Source of the DNA: CG2-30-68-42 sp037440385
GTDB taxonomy: Bacteria; Pseudomonadota; Gammaproteobacteria; Burkholderiales; Rhodocyclaceae
Assembly (NCBI GenBank): GCA_037440385.1
Contig: JBBIUI010000024.1
Span: 1-28,151 of the forward strand
DNA: 28,151 nt
Direction of reading: 5' to 3'
Made by a program: the position numbers and the translations under genes. Position 1 is the first letter of the stretch. Each line of letters starts with the position of its first letter. The notes below the pieces were generated by a model. It was not told the origin of the DNA. It made no database searches and saw nothing but the letters and a program-made list of their open reading frames with translations. Of the stretch, positions 6,832 to 14,450 are shown one piece after another.

Positions 6832-7656
6832 ATGGAAGCGCCGGTCAAGGCCAAGGGGGCCGCCCGCCGCCAGTTCCTGCTGGAGTCGGCGAGGATGGCC
6901 TGCGGTGTCGGGCTGCTCGGCCTCGGCCTGGGTCTGTATGCCAGGAAGGCCGCGGCCGTGCCGCCGGCTGCGATCCGCCCGCCGGGCGCGCTGGCGGAGG
7001 GGGACTTTCTCGGGGCCTGCGTGCGTTGCGGGTTGTGCGTGCGCGACTGTCCCTACAAGATCCTCAGTCTGGCGAAGCCGGAAGAACCCGTTGCCACCGG
7101 TACGCCGTATTTCGTCGCGCGCAGGCTCGCCTGCGAGATGTGCGAGGACATTCCGTGCGTCAAGGCCTGTCCGACCGGCGCACTCGATCACGGGCTCACG
7201 AACATCAACGACGCCAGGATGGGGCTCGCGGTCCTCGTCGACCATGAAACCTGCCTCAACTATCTCGGCCTGCGCTGCGATATCTGTTACCGCGTCTGCC
7301 CGCTGATCGACAAGGCGATCACGCTGGAGCCGCAGGCGAACGAGCGCACCGGCAAGCACACGCTGTTCATTCCGACGGTGCACTCGGACAAGTGCACCGG
7401 ATGTGGAAAATGCGAGCGCGGTTGCCCGCTCGAAGTCGCGGCGATCAAGGTGTTCCCGGTGCAGATGGCCAAAGGCGAACTCGGCAAGCACTACCGGCTC
7501 GGCTGGGTGGAAAAGGAGAAGGCGGGCAAATCGCTGATCGACGATCGAGGCGTCATCGAACTGCCCAGGCGCATGCCGGACGCGGGCGCGGCGCCGGCGA
7601 CGCCGCCCGAACGCGGGCCCGTCGTTCCGCGCGCCCTTCAGGGAGACAGGCTGTGA
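6832..7656 (+). CDS. napG: Ferredoxin-type protein NapG
   Basis: NapG is a periplasmic four-cluster ferredoxin that, with membrane-bound NapH, passes electrons from quinol to the nitrate reductase. The 274-residue precursor has a twin-arginine signal (RRQFLLESAR, R12-R13) with a hydrophobic stretch GVGLLGLGLGLYARKAAA. Four Cys clusters follow: C63/C66/C69/C73, C101/C104/C109/C113, C141/C149/C152/C156 and C188/C191/C194/C198, the pattern of the NapG/MauM family. The last ~40 residues are Pro/Ala rich. ATG 6832 has no clear Shine-Dalgarno, but an in-frame TAG at 6805 leaves little room for another start. The TGA overlaps the napH GTG. With no napC in the operon, NapGH may carry the main electron flow. 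Confidence 0.94.
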   Translation: MEAPVKAKGAARRQFLLESARMACGVGLLGLGLGLYARKAAAVPPAAIRPPGALAEGDFLGACVRCGLCVRDCPYKILSLAKPEEPVATGTPYFVARRLACEMCEDIPCVKACPTGALDHGLTNINDARMGLAVLVDHETCLNYLGLRCDICYRVCPLIDKAITLEPQANERTGKHTLFIPTVHSDKCTGCGKCERGCPLEVAAIKVFPVQMAKGELGKHYRLGWVEKEKAGKSLIDDRGVIELPRRMPDAGAAPATPPERGPVVPRALQGDRL

Positions 7657-8537
7657 CGGCCGGCAACGATGCCATCGCCGTCAAGGGGTGGTTTGCCGCG
7701 CACCGCTGGCTGGTGTTGCGCCGAATCTCGCAACTCGGCATCCTGCTGCTGTTCCTGGCGGGACCGTGGTTCGGCGTATGGATCGTCAAGGGCAACCTGG
7801 CCTTCAGCTATACGTTGAACGTGGTGCCGCTGACCGATCCCTACGTGCTGCTTCAATCGCTGCTCGCACGGCATCTGCCCGCGACGCGGGCGCTGACCGG
7901 CGCGGCGATCGTGATCGTGTTCTACCTGATCGTGAGCGGGCGCGTGTATTGCTCATGGGTGTGCCCGGTCAACCTCGTCACGGACGCGGCAGCATGGTTG
8001 CGCGAACGGCTGGGCATCAAGGGCGGCGCGCACGTCGCTCGCACGGCTCGCTACTGGGTCCTGGCCGCGACACTGGTGCTGGCGCTCGCCACCGGCACGA
8101 TCGCCTGGGAACTCGTCAATCCGGTGTCGATGCTGCACCGTGGCGTGATCTTCGGCATCGGCGCGGCGTGGGCGGTGGTGCTTGCGGTGTTCCTGTTCGA
8201 TGTATTCGTCATGAAGGACGGCTGGTGCGGTCACCTGTGCCCGGTCGGCGCGTTCTACAGTCTGCTCGCGGTGGCGAGCCCGCTCCGTGTGCGTGCCGCC
8301 CGGCGAGCGCAATGCAACGACTGCATGGACTGCTACGCCGTGTGTCCGGAGCCCCAGGTCATCCGGCCGGCCCTCAAGGCGATCGGCGGTGCGGGTCCGG
8401 TGATCCTGGCGGTGAACTGCACCAACTGCGGCCGCTGCATCGATGTGTGCTCGAAGGATGTGTTCGCCTTCGGCGTAGGCCGCGGCGAAGGGTCAAAGCC
8501 GGGTTCTGCGAGAATCATGCTGCCGGCCGAACGGTAG
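7653..8537 (+). CDS. napH: Quinol dehydrogenase membrane subunit NapH
   Basis: NapH is an inner-membrane protein that oxidises quinol together with NapG. The 294-residue product has about four transmembrane helices (around residues 25-45, 80-96, 135-152 and 165-186). It carries two CxxxCP motifs facing the cytoplasm (C100/C104 and C192/C196). Two ferredoxin clusters lie at the C terminus: C221/C224/C227/C231 and C256/C259/C262/C266. The start is GTG 7653, which overlaps the napG TGA as GTGA and has GGGAG (7641-7645) seven bases upstream. The reading frame extends upstream inside napG but without family similarity. Length matches E. coli NapH (287). It belongs to the NapH/CcoG-like family, and its position next to napG settles the assignment. 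Confidence 0.94.
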   Translation: MTAGNDAIAVKGWFAAHRWLVLRRISQLGILLLFLAGPWFGVWIVKGNLAFSYTLNVVPLTDPYVLLQSLLARHLPATRALTGAAIVIVFYLIVSGRVYCSWVCPVNLVTDAAAWLRERLGIKGGAHVARTARYWVLAATLVLALATGTIAWELVNPVSMLHRGVIFGIGAAWAVVLAVFLFDVFVMKDGWCGHLCPVGAFYSLLAVASPLRVRAARRAQCNDCMDCYAVCPEPQVIRPALKAIGGAGPVILAVNCTNCGRCIDVCSKDVFAFGVGRGEGSKPGSARIMLPAER

Positions 8538-8574
8538 GCGATTTTCAACTTTTGACGAAGCGAAGGAGACGATC

Positions 8575-9018
8575 ATGCAAGGGTCCGTCAAGATGATGCT
8601 GACTGCGGCGGTCGCCGTGTTTGCCGGCTGTGCGACACAAGCCGTCGTGCCGACGCAGACGCTGCGCGGCACGGATGTCAAAGTTGCCGATCAGGCGCCC
8701 GAGCAAAAGGCGTACACGGGCAAGCGTCCGGGTACGCAGAAGCCGATTCCACGCACCTTCGTCGGGCAGCCACCGCTGATCCCGCACGCCACCAACAACT
8801 TCGACGAGATCTCGCTCGAGGAAAATCAGTGCCTGACCTGTCACGGGCTCGACGTGTACAAGAAAAAGAAAGCGCCGAAGATCGGTGACGCGCATCTCAT
8901 CACCGGCCAGCAGGTGGTGTCGATGGGGCGCTATCAATGCACGACCTGTCATGTGCCGCAGGTCGATGCCAAACCGCTCGTCGATAACGGTTTCATCGGA
9001 ACCGTACAGGCGCGCTGA
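8575..9018 (+). CDS. napB: Diheme cytochrome c NapB, electron-transfer subunit of periplasmic nitrate reductase
   Basis: NapB is the small dihaem subunit that donates electrons to NapA. The 147-residue precursor has two haem attachment motifs, CLTCH (86-90) and CTTCH (122-126). Likely distal His ligands are H71 in PPLIPH and H107 in GDAHLI, both at the positions seen in other NapB proteins. The N terminus MQGSVKMMLTAAVAVFAGC is short and ends in a lipobox-like FAGC with Cys19, so the protein may be lipid-anchored rather than soluble. AAGGAG (8563-8568) lies six bases before ATG 8575. It is the last gene of the operon: the next gene, glnD, is convergent, and no napC follows. Confidence 0.95.
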   Translation: MQGSVKMMLTAAVAVFAGCATQAVVPTQTLRGTDVKVADQAPEQKAYTGKRPGTQKPIPRTFVGQPPLIPHATNNFDEISLEENQCLTCHGLDVYKKKKAPKIGDAHLITGQQVVSMGRYQCTTCHVPQVDAKPLVDNGFIGTVQAR

Positions 9019-9034
9019 GTCGTCGCAAAGCGCC

Positions 9035-9059
9035 GGCGCGCCTGCATCAAGGGCGCGCC
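9035..9059. terminator. Possible shared hairpin between convergent napB and glnD
   Basis: Two copies of the self-complementary octamer GGCGCGCC (9035-9042 and 9052-9059) can pair across a nine-base loop to form an 8-bp all-G/C stem. It spans the glnD stop codon in the 28-base gap between convergent genes. There is no T run on either side, so it is not a textbook intrinsic terminator; a bidirectional 3'-end stabiliser is equally possible. Confidence 0.35.
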
Positions 9060-11623
9060 AGCTCGGCGAGCAGCTCCTCCTCGACCTGCAACAGGCCGGG
9101 TTTCGTCTCGAGCTCGGCGCCACTGATGAGGAAGACGTCCTCGACGCGTTCCCCGAGCGTCGCGATCTTCGCCGTGTGCAGGTCGATCCGGTGGCGGGCG
9201 AGCACCGTCGCGATGCCAAACAGCAGTCCGGGCCGGTCCGCCGCACTCACCGACATCACGAAACAGCATCCCTTGGCGTCCGGACGGATGGAGACTTCGG
9301 GCGTGATCGGAAAGTGCCTGACCTGACGCGACACCCGCGCCGGCGCGGGCCGGTCCGGCGGCGCATGGACCCTCAGACGCTCGGTCAGGTCGTGCTCGAT
9401 CAGACTGATCGTGTCGCGGTAATTCAGCCGCTGCGCCGGATCGAGCAGGATGAAGCTGTCGAGCGCATAGCCGTGGCGTGTGGTATGGATGCGGGCGTCG
9501 ACGATGCTGTATCCGAGGCGCGCGAAATAGCCGCACAGCCGCACGAACAGCTCGCGCTCGTCGCGCATATAGACGACCACCTCCAGTCCCTGGCCGATGC
9601 GGTTGAGCCGCGCCTTGACGACCGGCTCCGCGCAATCCGGCCGGTAGTACAGCAGGCGGGTGTGCCACGCGATGTCGTTGGCATCGTGGCGCATGAAATA
9701 CACGGTATCGAATTCCTGCCACAGCCGGGCTTCGACGTCCGGACGCAGACCGTGGAAACGCAGCAGCTTCCTCGCCTCGTCCTGCCGCTCGGCGATGCCC
9801 AGGGCGTGCCCGGGCGCACCGCCGCGCAGCAGACCCAGGGTTGCGTTGAACAAATCCTCGATCAGCCGGCCCTTCCAGTTGTTCCACACCTTCGGACTCG
9901 TCCCGCGAATGTCTGCATGGGTGAGCAGGTAGAGCGCGGTGAGGCGGGCCTCGGTCTTCACCGCATCGGCGAACGAGCGGATCACCTGCGGATCGCCCAG
10001 GTCCTGTTTCTGGGCGACCGCGGACAGGGTCAGGTGGTGCTCGACCAGGAAGCAGGCGAACTCCGTGTCCTCGGCGCTGATGCCATGGGCATCGCAGAAG
10101 CGGCGGACCTCCTGACTGCCCAGCACGGAATGATCGCCGCCGCGACCCTTCGCGATGTCGTGGAACAGCGCGGCGACGTACAGGATCCACGGCTTGTCGA
10201 AGCCTGTCATCAGCCGGCTGCACAGCGGGTATTCGTGGGCGTGCTCGGCGGTGGTGAAGCGGCGCAGGTTGCGCAGTACCTGCAGGATGTGCTGGTCCAC
10301 CGTATAGACGTGGAATAGATCGTGTTGCATCTGGCCGACGATCTTCCCGAACGCCGGCAGGTAACGGCCGAGGATGCCCCACTGGTTCATGCGCCGGAAT
10401 TCGTGGGTGATGCCGCGCGGTTGTTGCAGCAGCTCCATGAATCGCGCCCGATGGGCGGGGTTGCGCCTGAAACGTTCGTCGATTCGAGTGCGCGACCGCC
10501 ACAATGCGCGCAGTGTGCGCGCCGTCATGCCCTTGAGTTCGGAGCGCTGTTCGAGCAGCAGGAATGCTTCCAGCATCGCCCCCGGCGTGCGCTCGAAGAC
10601 GTCCTCCTGCGCCACGTCGAGCAGCTCGCGCTCCATCCGGAATCGCGGATTGATCGCAAAGGCGACCGGAGCGGGGCCGGGCAGCACGCGGGCAGCCAGG
10701 TTCTGCATCAGGATCGTGTTGAGCTGCGTGACCAGCTTGGCGTTGCGGTAGTAGCGCTGCATGAAGATCTCGCTGGCTCGCCGGACCGCGCTCGCCTCGA
10801 TGCCAAAGGCATGTGCCAGCGCTTCCTGGTGATCGAACACGATCCGGTCCTCGCGCCGCGCCGCGATGTGGTGCAATCGGATGCGAACGTGGCGGATGAA
10901 GTCTTCGGCGCGTCTCAGTTGAACGGCTTCGTCACGGGTCAGCAGTCCCGCGCGCGCGAGATCGGACCACGTCCGGCCGAGTCCGGCCGCGCGTGCGACC
11001 CACGCGATGACCTGCAGATCACGCACTCCGCCGGGGCTTTCCTTGCAGTTGGGCTCGAGGCTGTAGGGCGTGTCGTCGAACCGGGCATAGCGCTCCTCCT
11101 GCTCCAGCCGTTTGGCGCGGAAGAAATCGGCAGCGTCCAGCGCATCGCGGAAGCGGGTTTCGAACTCGGCGTACAGACGCCTGCTTCCGGCGAGCCGGCG
11201 TGCCTCCAGCAGACTGGTCTCGATCGTGATGTCCCCTCGGGCCGCGTGCAGGCATTCGTCGATGCCGCGCACCGAATGGCCCAGTTCGAGCCCGACGTCC
11301 CAGGCGAGACTCACCAGTTGCTCGACTCGTTCCGACGTGCCGGCGTCCAGTTCACCGGGCACGAGCACCAGCAGATCGATGTCGGAAAAGGGGAACAGTT
11401 CGCCGCGGCCGTAGCCTCCTACCGCGACGAGCGACAGTTTCGCGGGCAGCGCGCAGTGACGCCACAGCCTGCGCAATGCCGCATCGACCGCTCGCGCGCG
11501 GCCGTGCAGCAGCGCGCTCGCGGCAGGACGGCGTTCGTAGTCCGCGCGCAGCACCGTGCGCGTGTGGTGCAGCCGGTCCTTGATTGCGCAGATCAGGGTG
11601 CGCGTTTCTTCGGCGTGCGCCAT
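9047..11623 (-). CDS. glnD: [Protein-PII] uridylyltransferase / uridylyl-removing enzyme
   Basis: GlnD is the cytoplasmic glutamine sensor that uridylylates PII proteins when glutamine is low and removes UMP when it is high, thereby steering glutamine synthetase and NtrBC. The 858-residue protein (E. coli 890) has a nucleotidyltransferase domain with GGYGRGELFPFSDIDLL (residues 69-85; metal ligands D81 and D83). A GlnD-specific linker region follows. The HD hydrolase domain carries the HD pair at 488-489 in LFHDIAKGRGGDH. Two C-terminal ACT domains bind glutamine (for example VVVYMRDERELFVRLCGYFA and VSAADRPGLLFGIATVLARH). It starts 58 bases downstream of the map stop on the same strand and is probably co-transcribed. 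No strong Shine-Dalgarno is visible before the ATG. Confidence 0.96.
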   Translation of the reverse strand: MAHAEETRTLICAIKDRLHHTRTVLRADYERRPAASALLHGRARAVDAALRRLWRHCALPAKLSLVAVGGYGRGELFPFSDIDLLVLVPGELDAGTSERVEQLVSLAWDVGLELGHSVRGIDECLHAARGDITIETSLLEARRLAGSRRLYAEFETRFRDALDAADFFRAKRLEQEERYARFDDTPYSLEPNCKESPGGVRDLQVIAWVARAAGLGRTWSDLARAGLLTRDEAVQLRRAEDFIRHVRIRLHHIAARREDRIVFDHQEALAHAFGIEASAVRRASEIFMQRYYRNAKLVTQLNTILMQNLAARVLPGPAPVAFAINPRFRMERELLDVAQEDVFERTPGAMLEAFLLLEQRSELKGMTARTLRALWRSRTRIDERFRRNPAHRARFMELLQQPRGITHEFRRMNQWGILGRYLPAFGKIVGQMQHDLFHVYTVDQHILQVLRNLRRFTTAEHAHEYPLCSRLMTGFDKPWILYVAALFHDIAKGRGGDHSVLGSQEVRRFCDAHGISAEDTEFACFLVEHHLTLSAVAQKQDLGDPQVIRSFADAVKTEARLTALYLLTHADIRGTSPKVWNNWKGRLIEDLFNATLGLLRGGAPGHALGIAERQDEARKLLRFHGLRPDVEARLWQEFDTVYFMRHDANDIAWHTRLLYYRPDCAEPVVKARLNRIGQGLEVVVYMRDERELFVRLCGYFARLGYSIVDARIHTTRHGYALDSFILLDPAQRLNYRDTISLIEHDLTERLRVHAPPDRPAPARVSRQVRHFPITPEVSIRPDAKGCCFVMSVSAADRPGLLFGIATVLARHRIDLHTAKIATLGERVEDVFLISGAELETKPGLLQVEEELLAELARP

Positions 11624-11681
11624 CGCTCGGCGGACTCGGGCGAATCGTGACGGGAAGCGCGGAGGAAAACGGCGCCGCGTG

Positions 11682-12503
11682 TCACCCCGCGGACGACTCC
11701 GACAGGATGAACGCCGGCGGCGCTGGAGCGCCTGCCGACAGCGTCAGCACCTCGTGGCCGGTCTCCGTGACCAGCACCGTGTGCTCCCATTGCGCGGACA
11801 GGCTGCGATCCTTCGTCACGATGGTCCACCCGTCGCCGAGTTCCGAGATCGCCGCGCGGCCGGCGTTGATCATCGGCTCGATCGTGAAGGTCATTCCCGG
11901 CAGCAGCTCGATGCCGGTCCCGGGCTTGCCGTAATGCAGGACCTGGGGCTCCTCGTGAAACTTCACTCCGATGCCGTGTCCGCAGAACTCGCGCACGACC
12001 GAGAATCCGTGTTGCTCCGCGTGGCGCTGGATGGCATGGCCGATGTCGCCGAGCCGCCCGCCCGGCCGTACCGCGGCGATGCCGAGCCACATGCATTCGT
12101 AGGTGACGGTGCACAGCCGCCTGGCGAGAATCGAGGTTTCCGCTCCGGCCACGAACATGCGGCTGCTGTCGCCGTGGTAGCCATCCTTGATCACCGTGAT
12201 GTCGAGATTGACGATGTCGCCCTTCTTCAGCGGCCGCTCGCCGGGCACGCCGTGGCAGACCTGGTGATTGATCGAGGCGCAGATCGAGTTCGGGTAGGGT
12301 GGATAACCGGGTGGCGCATAGTTCAGTGGGGCGGGGATGGTGCCCTGGACATCGACCATGTAATCGTGGCACAGACGGTCGAGCTCGGCGGTGGTGACGC
12401 CGGGCTTGACGTACGCAGCGATGTAGTCGAGGACCTCGCCGGTGAGACGCCCGGCGATGCGCATCTTTTCGATTTCCTCGGGCGTCTTGATCGTGATGGC
12501 CAT
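11682..12503 (-). CDS. map: Methionine aminopeptidase type I
   Basis: Map removes the N-terminal Met from nascent proteins after deformylation. The 273-residue product (E. coli 264) shows the pita-bread fold ligands: D101 in NLDITV, D112 in HGDSSRMF, H176 in CGHGIG, E209 in TIEPMI and E240 in WEHTVL, plus the catalytic-pocket H84 (VCHGVP) and H183. Absence of an N-terminal extension or insert marks it as type Ia. The last ~18 residues (GAPAPPAFILSESSAG) are a nonconserved tail. It is transcribed away from rpsB, a classical arrangement in beta- and gammaproteobacteria, and is followed by glnD. A weak promoter lies 25-53 bases upstream of the ATG; a Shine-Dalgarno is not obvious, so it may be translated from a near-leaderless message. 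Confidence 0.97.
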   Translation of the reverse strand: MAITIKTPEEIEKMRIAGRLTGEVLDYIAAYVKPGVTTAELDRLCHDYMVDVQGTIPAPLNYAPPGYPPYPNSICASINHQVCHGVPGERPLKKGDIVNLDITVIKDGYHGDSSRMFVAGAETSILARRLCTVTYECMWLGIAAVRPGGRLGDIGHAIQRHAEQHGFSVVREFCGHGIGVKFHEEPQVLHYGKPGTGIELLPGMTFTIEPMINAGRAAISELGDGWTIVTKDRSLSAQWEHTVLVTETGHEVLTLSAGAPAPPAFILSESSAG

Positions 12504-12527
12504 GGTGCCGGGGCAGTGAAATCGCGA

Positions 12528-12556
12528 AGACTAGCGGAAGCACGAGGACGATGCAA
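12528..12556 (-). promoter_or_regulatory. map: Possible sigma70-type promoter of map-glnD
   Basis: Reading the minus strand, TTGCAT (12556-12551) and TAGTCT (12533-12528) are separated by 17 bases and match the -35 and -10 consensus at 4 and 3 of 6 positions. Transcription would start about 18 bases before the map ATG. The match is weak and rests mainly on the spacing and the position in the divergent map/rpsB region. Confidence 0.35.
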
Positions 12557-12612
12557 TTCGGCCTCACGGGCTCGCAGACCCGCTGCCGGTGTCCCCGAGG
12601 AAACCTGCAAGC

Positions 12613-12642
12613 TTGAGAGGCGGCTGGTAAAGCCGTTATAAT
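12613..12642 (+). promoter_or_regulatory. rpsB: Sigma70-type promoter of the rpsB operon
   Basis: TTGAGA (12613-12618) and a perfect TATAAT (12637-12642) are separated by 18 bases. The bases just after the -10 are GCCGCG, a G/C-rich discriminator typical of ribosomal genes under stringent (ppGpp) control. The start would be near 12649, giving a leader of roughly 108 bases before rpsB. This is the best promoter match in the window and could drive much of the 15-kb block that follows. Confidence 0.8.
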
Positions 12643-12695
12643 GCCGCGTTTGCCCGATCGAGGGGCAAATTCACACGTCCGGCATGGAACGGGGT

Positions 12696-12716
12696 CCGGC
12701 TTCGGTTCGAAGCCGG
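12696..12716 (+). promoter_or_regulatory. 9-bp hairpin in the rpsB leader
   Basis: CCGGCTTCG (12696-12704) and CGAAGCCGG (12708-12716) form a perfect 9-bp stem with a GTT loop in the transcribed leader, about 40 bases before the rpsB start. No T run follows, so it is not an obvious attenuator. S2 is known to repress rpsB-tsf through its leader RNA in E. coli; whether this stem serves that role here is inference. Confidence 0.5.
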
Positions 12717-12757
12717 TAGTGCGGCCGGGCGGCGGCATAACCCTTTCCGGAGCGATC

Positions 12758-13522
12758 ATGACCACGATGACCATGCGTCAAATGCTTGAAGCGGGGGTGC
12801 ATTTCGGCCACCAGACCCGCTTCTGGAACCCGAAGATGGCTCCCTATATCTTCGGCTACCGCAGCAAGATCCACATCATCAATCTCGAACAGACCCTCAC
12901 GAAGTACCAGGAGGCGATGGCCTACCTGCGCAGGATGTCGTCGAACAAGGGTGTGGTCCTGTTCGTCAGCACCAAGCGACAGGCTCGCGACATCATCAGG
13001 GAAGAAGCGCAGCGCTGTGGTTCGCCTTTCGTCGACGAGCGCTGGCTGGGTGGCATGCTGACGAACTTCAAGACCGTCAAGCAATCGATCAAGCGACTCA
13101 AGGACATGGAACAGATGGCCGGCGACGGCTCGTTCGAGCGTTTGTCCAAGAAAGAGGCCCTGCAACTCCAGAGGGAGCTGACGAAACTGCAGAAAAGCCT
13201 GGGCGGAATCAAGGACATGAACAGCCTGCCCGACGCGCTGTTCGTGATCGACGTGGGCTACCACAAGATCGCGATCACGGAAGCGGGCAAGCTCGGCATA
13301 CCGGTCGTGGGAGTGGTCGATACCAACCATTCACCGGACGGCGTCGCCTACATGATTCCCGGAAACGACGACTCCAGCCGCGCGATCCGGCTGTACGCCC
13401 GGGGTGCCGCGGATGCGATCCTCGAGGGGCGCAGCCAGGTGACCCAGGAAATCATCGAAGCGGCCGCGACCGACGAGTTCGTCGAGGTCGAAGAGACGGA
13501 TGACCCGGGCGAGGGCATCTGA
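12758..13522 (+). CDS. rpsB: 30S ribosomal protein S2
   Basis: S2 is a late-assembling protein of the small ribosomal subunit. The 254-residue product begins MTTMTMRQMLEAGVHFGHQ and contains both S2 signatures: the N-terminal one around residues 6-28 (GHQTRFWNPKMAPYIFG) and the central PDALFVIDVGYHKIAITEA. The C terminus is acidic (EFVEVEETDDPGEGI). ATG 12758 has GGAG at 12749-12752, five bases upstream; ATG 12767 is a possible alternative. The frame stays open upstream, but that sequence is the leader and promoter. It is the first gene of the large envelope/translation block, with tsf 39 bases downstream. Confidence 0.98.
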   Translation: MTTMTMRQMLEAGVHFGHQTRFWNPKMAPYIFGYRSKIHIINLEQTLTKYQEAMAYLRRMSSNKGVVLFVSTKRQARDIIREEAQRCGSPFVDERWLGGMLTNFKTVKQSIKRLKDMEQMAGDGSFERLSKKEALQLQRELTKLQKSLGGIKDMNSLPDALFVIDVGYHKIAITEAGKLGIPVVGVVDTNHSPDGVAYMIPGNDDSSRAIRLYARGAADAILEGRSQVTQEIIEAAATDEFVEVEETDDPGEGI

Positions 13523-13561
13523 CACTCCGGCAACCGTCCGATCGATACTTCAGGAGAAACG

Positions 13562-14449
13562 ATGGCGGAAATCACCGCAACGCTGGTAAAGGAACTGCGA
13601 GACAGGACCGATGCGCCGATGATGGAATGCAAGAAGGCGCTGATCGAGGCGGCGGGCGAGCTCGCCCGCGCCGAGGAGATCCTTCGCATCAAGCTCGGCA
13701 ACAAGGCGAGCAAGGCCGCGAACCGCGTCACCGCGGAAGGCGTCGTCGGCACCTATGTCTCCGAGGATCGCAAGCTCGGCGCGATCGTCGAATTGAATTG
13801 CGAAACGGATTTCGTGGCGAAGAACCAGGAGTTTCAGGCGTTCGCCCGGACGCTCGCGCAGCTGGTCGCCTCGAAGCGGCCGGAGACGGTGCAGGCGCTC
13901 GGTGCGCTCGGCACGCCGGAGGGTACCGTCGAGGACGTCCGTAAGGCGATGGTCGGCAAGATCGGCGAGAACCTGTCGATTCGCCGCTTCGCGCGCATCG
14001 AGGCACGCGGCAGCATCGCGCAGTACGTGCACGGCGGATCGAAGATCGGCGTGCTGGTCGACGTCATCGGCGGCGACGAGGTTCTGGGCAAGGATCTCGC
14101 GATGCATATCGCGGCATCCAAGCCCGTCGCGCTCTCCCGCGATCAGGTGCCTGCCGAACTGGTGGAGAGGGAGCGTTCGATCGCCGCACAGAAGGCGGCC
14201 GAGTCCGGCAAGCCGGCCAACATCGTCGAAAAGATGGTCGAGGGCGGCGTGCAGAAATTCCTCAAGGAGGTGACGCTGCTCGGACAGCCGTTCGTTCGCG
14301 ACGACAAACTGACGGTGGAGCAGCTTCTGAAGTCGCGATCCGCCTCGGTCGGTACCTTCACGCTCTATGTGGTCGGCGAGGGGATCGAGAGAAAAGTGAC
14401 GGACTTTGCCGCCGAAGTGGCCGCCGCGGCGCAAGCCGGCCGCCGGTAG
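13562..14449 (+). CDS. tsf: Elongation factor Ts
   Basis: EF-Ts is the guanine-nucleotide exchange factor that recharges EF-Tu with GTP. The 295-residue product (E. coli 283) has the N-terminal UBA-like module MAEITATLVKELRDRTDAPM followed by MECKKAL. The conserved TDFVAKN stretch, which inserts into EF-Tu, is at residues 82-88. The dimerisation and C-terminal regions include IVEKMVEGGVQKFLKEVTLL with QPFVRDDK. AGGAG (13552-13556) lies five bases before ATG 13562. It follows rpsB as in nearly all bacteria and ends one base before the pyrH start. Confidence 0.98.
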   Translation: MAEITATLVKELRDRTDAPMMECKKALIEAAGELARAEEILRIKLGNKASKAANRVTAEGVVGTYVSEDRKLGAIVELNCETDFVAKNQEFQAFARTLAQLVASKRPETVQALGALGTPEGTVEDVRKAMVGKIGENLSIRRFARIEARGSIAQYVHGGSKIGVLVDVIGGDEVLGKDLAMHIAASKPVALSRDQVPAELVERERSIAAQKAAESGKPANIVEKMVEGGVQKFLKEVTLLGQPFVRDDKLTVEQLLKSRSASVGTFTLYVVGEGIERKVTDFAAEVAAAAQAGRR

Positions 14450-14450
14450 C

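Noticed and set aside
3406..9046. The nap cluster as a recent mobile insertion between def and glnD
   Set aside because: No insertion sequence, integrase, tRNA or direct repeats flank it, and its GC-rich codon use resembles that of the neighbours by eye.
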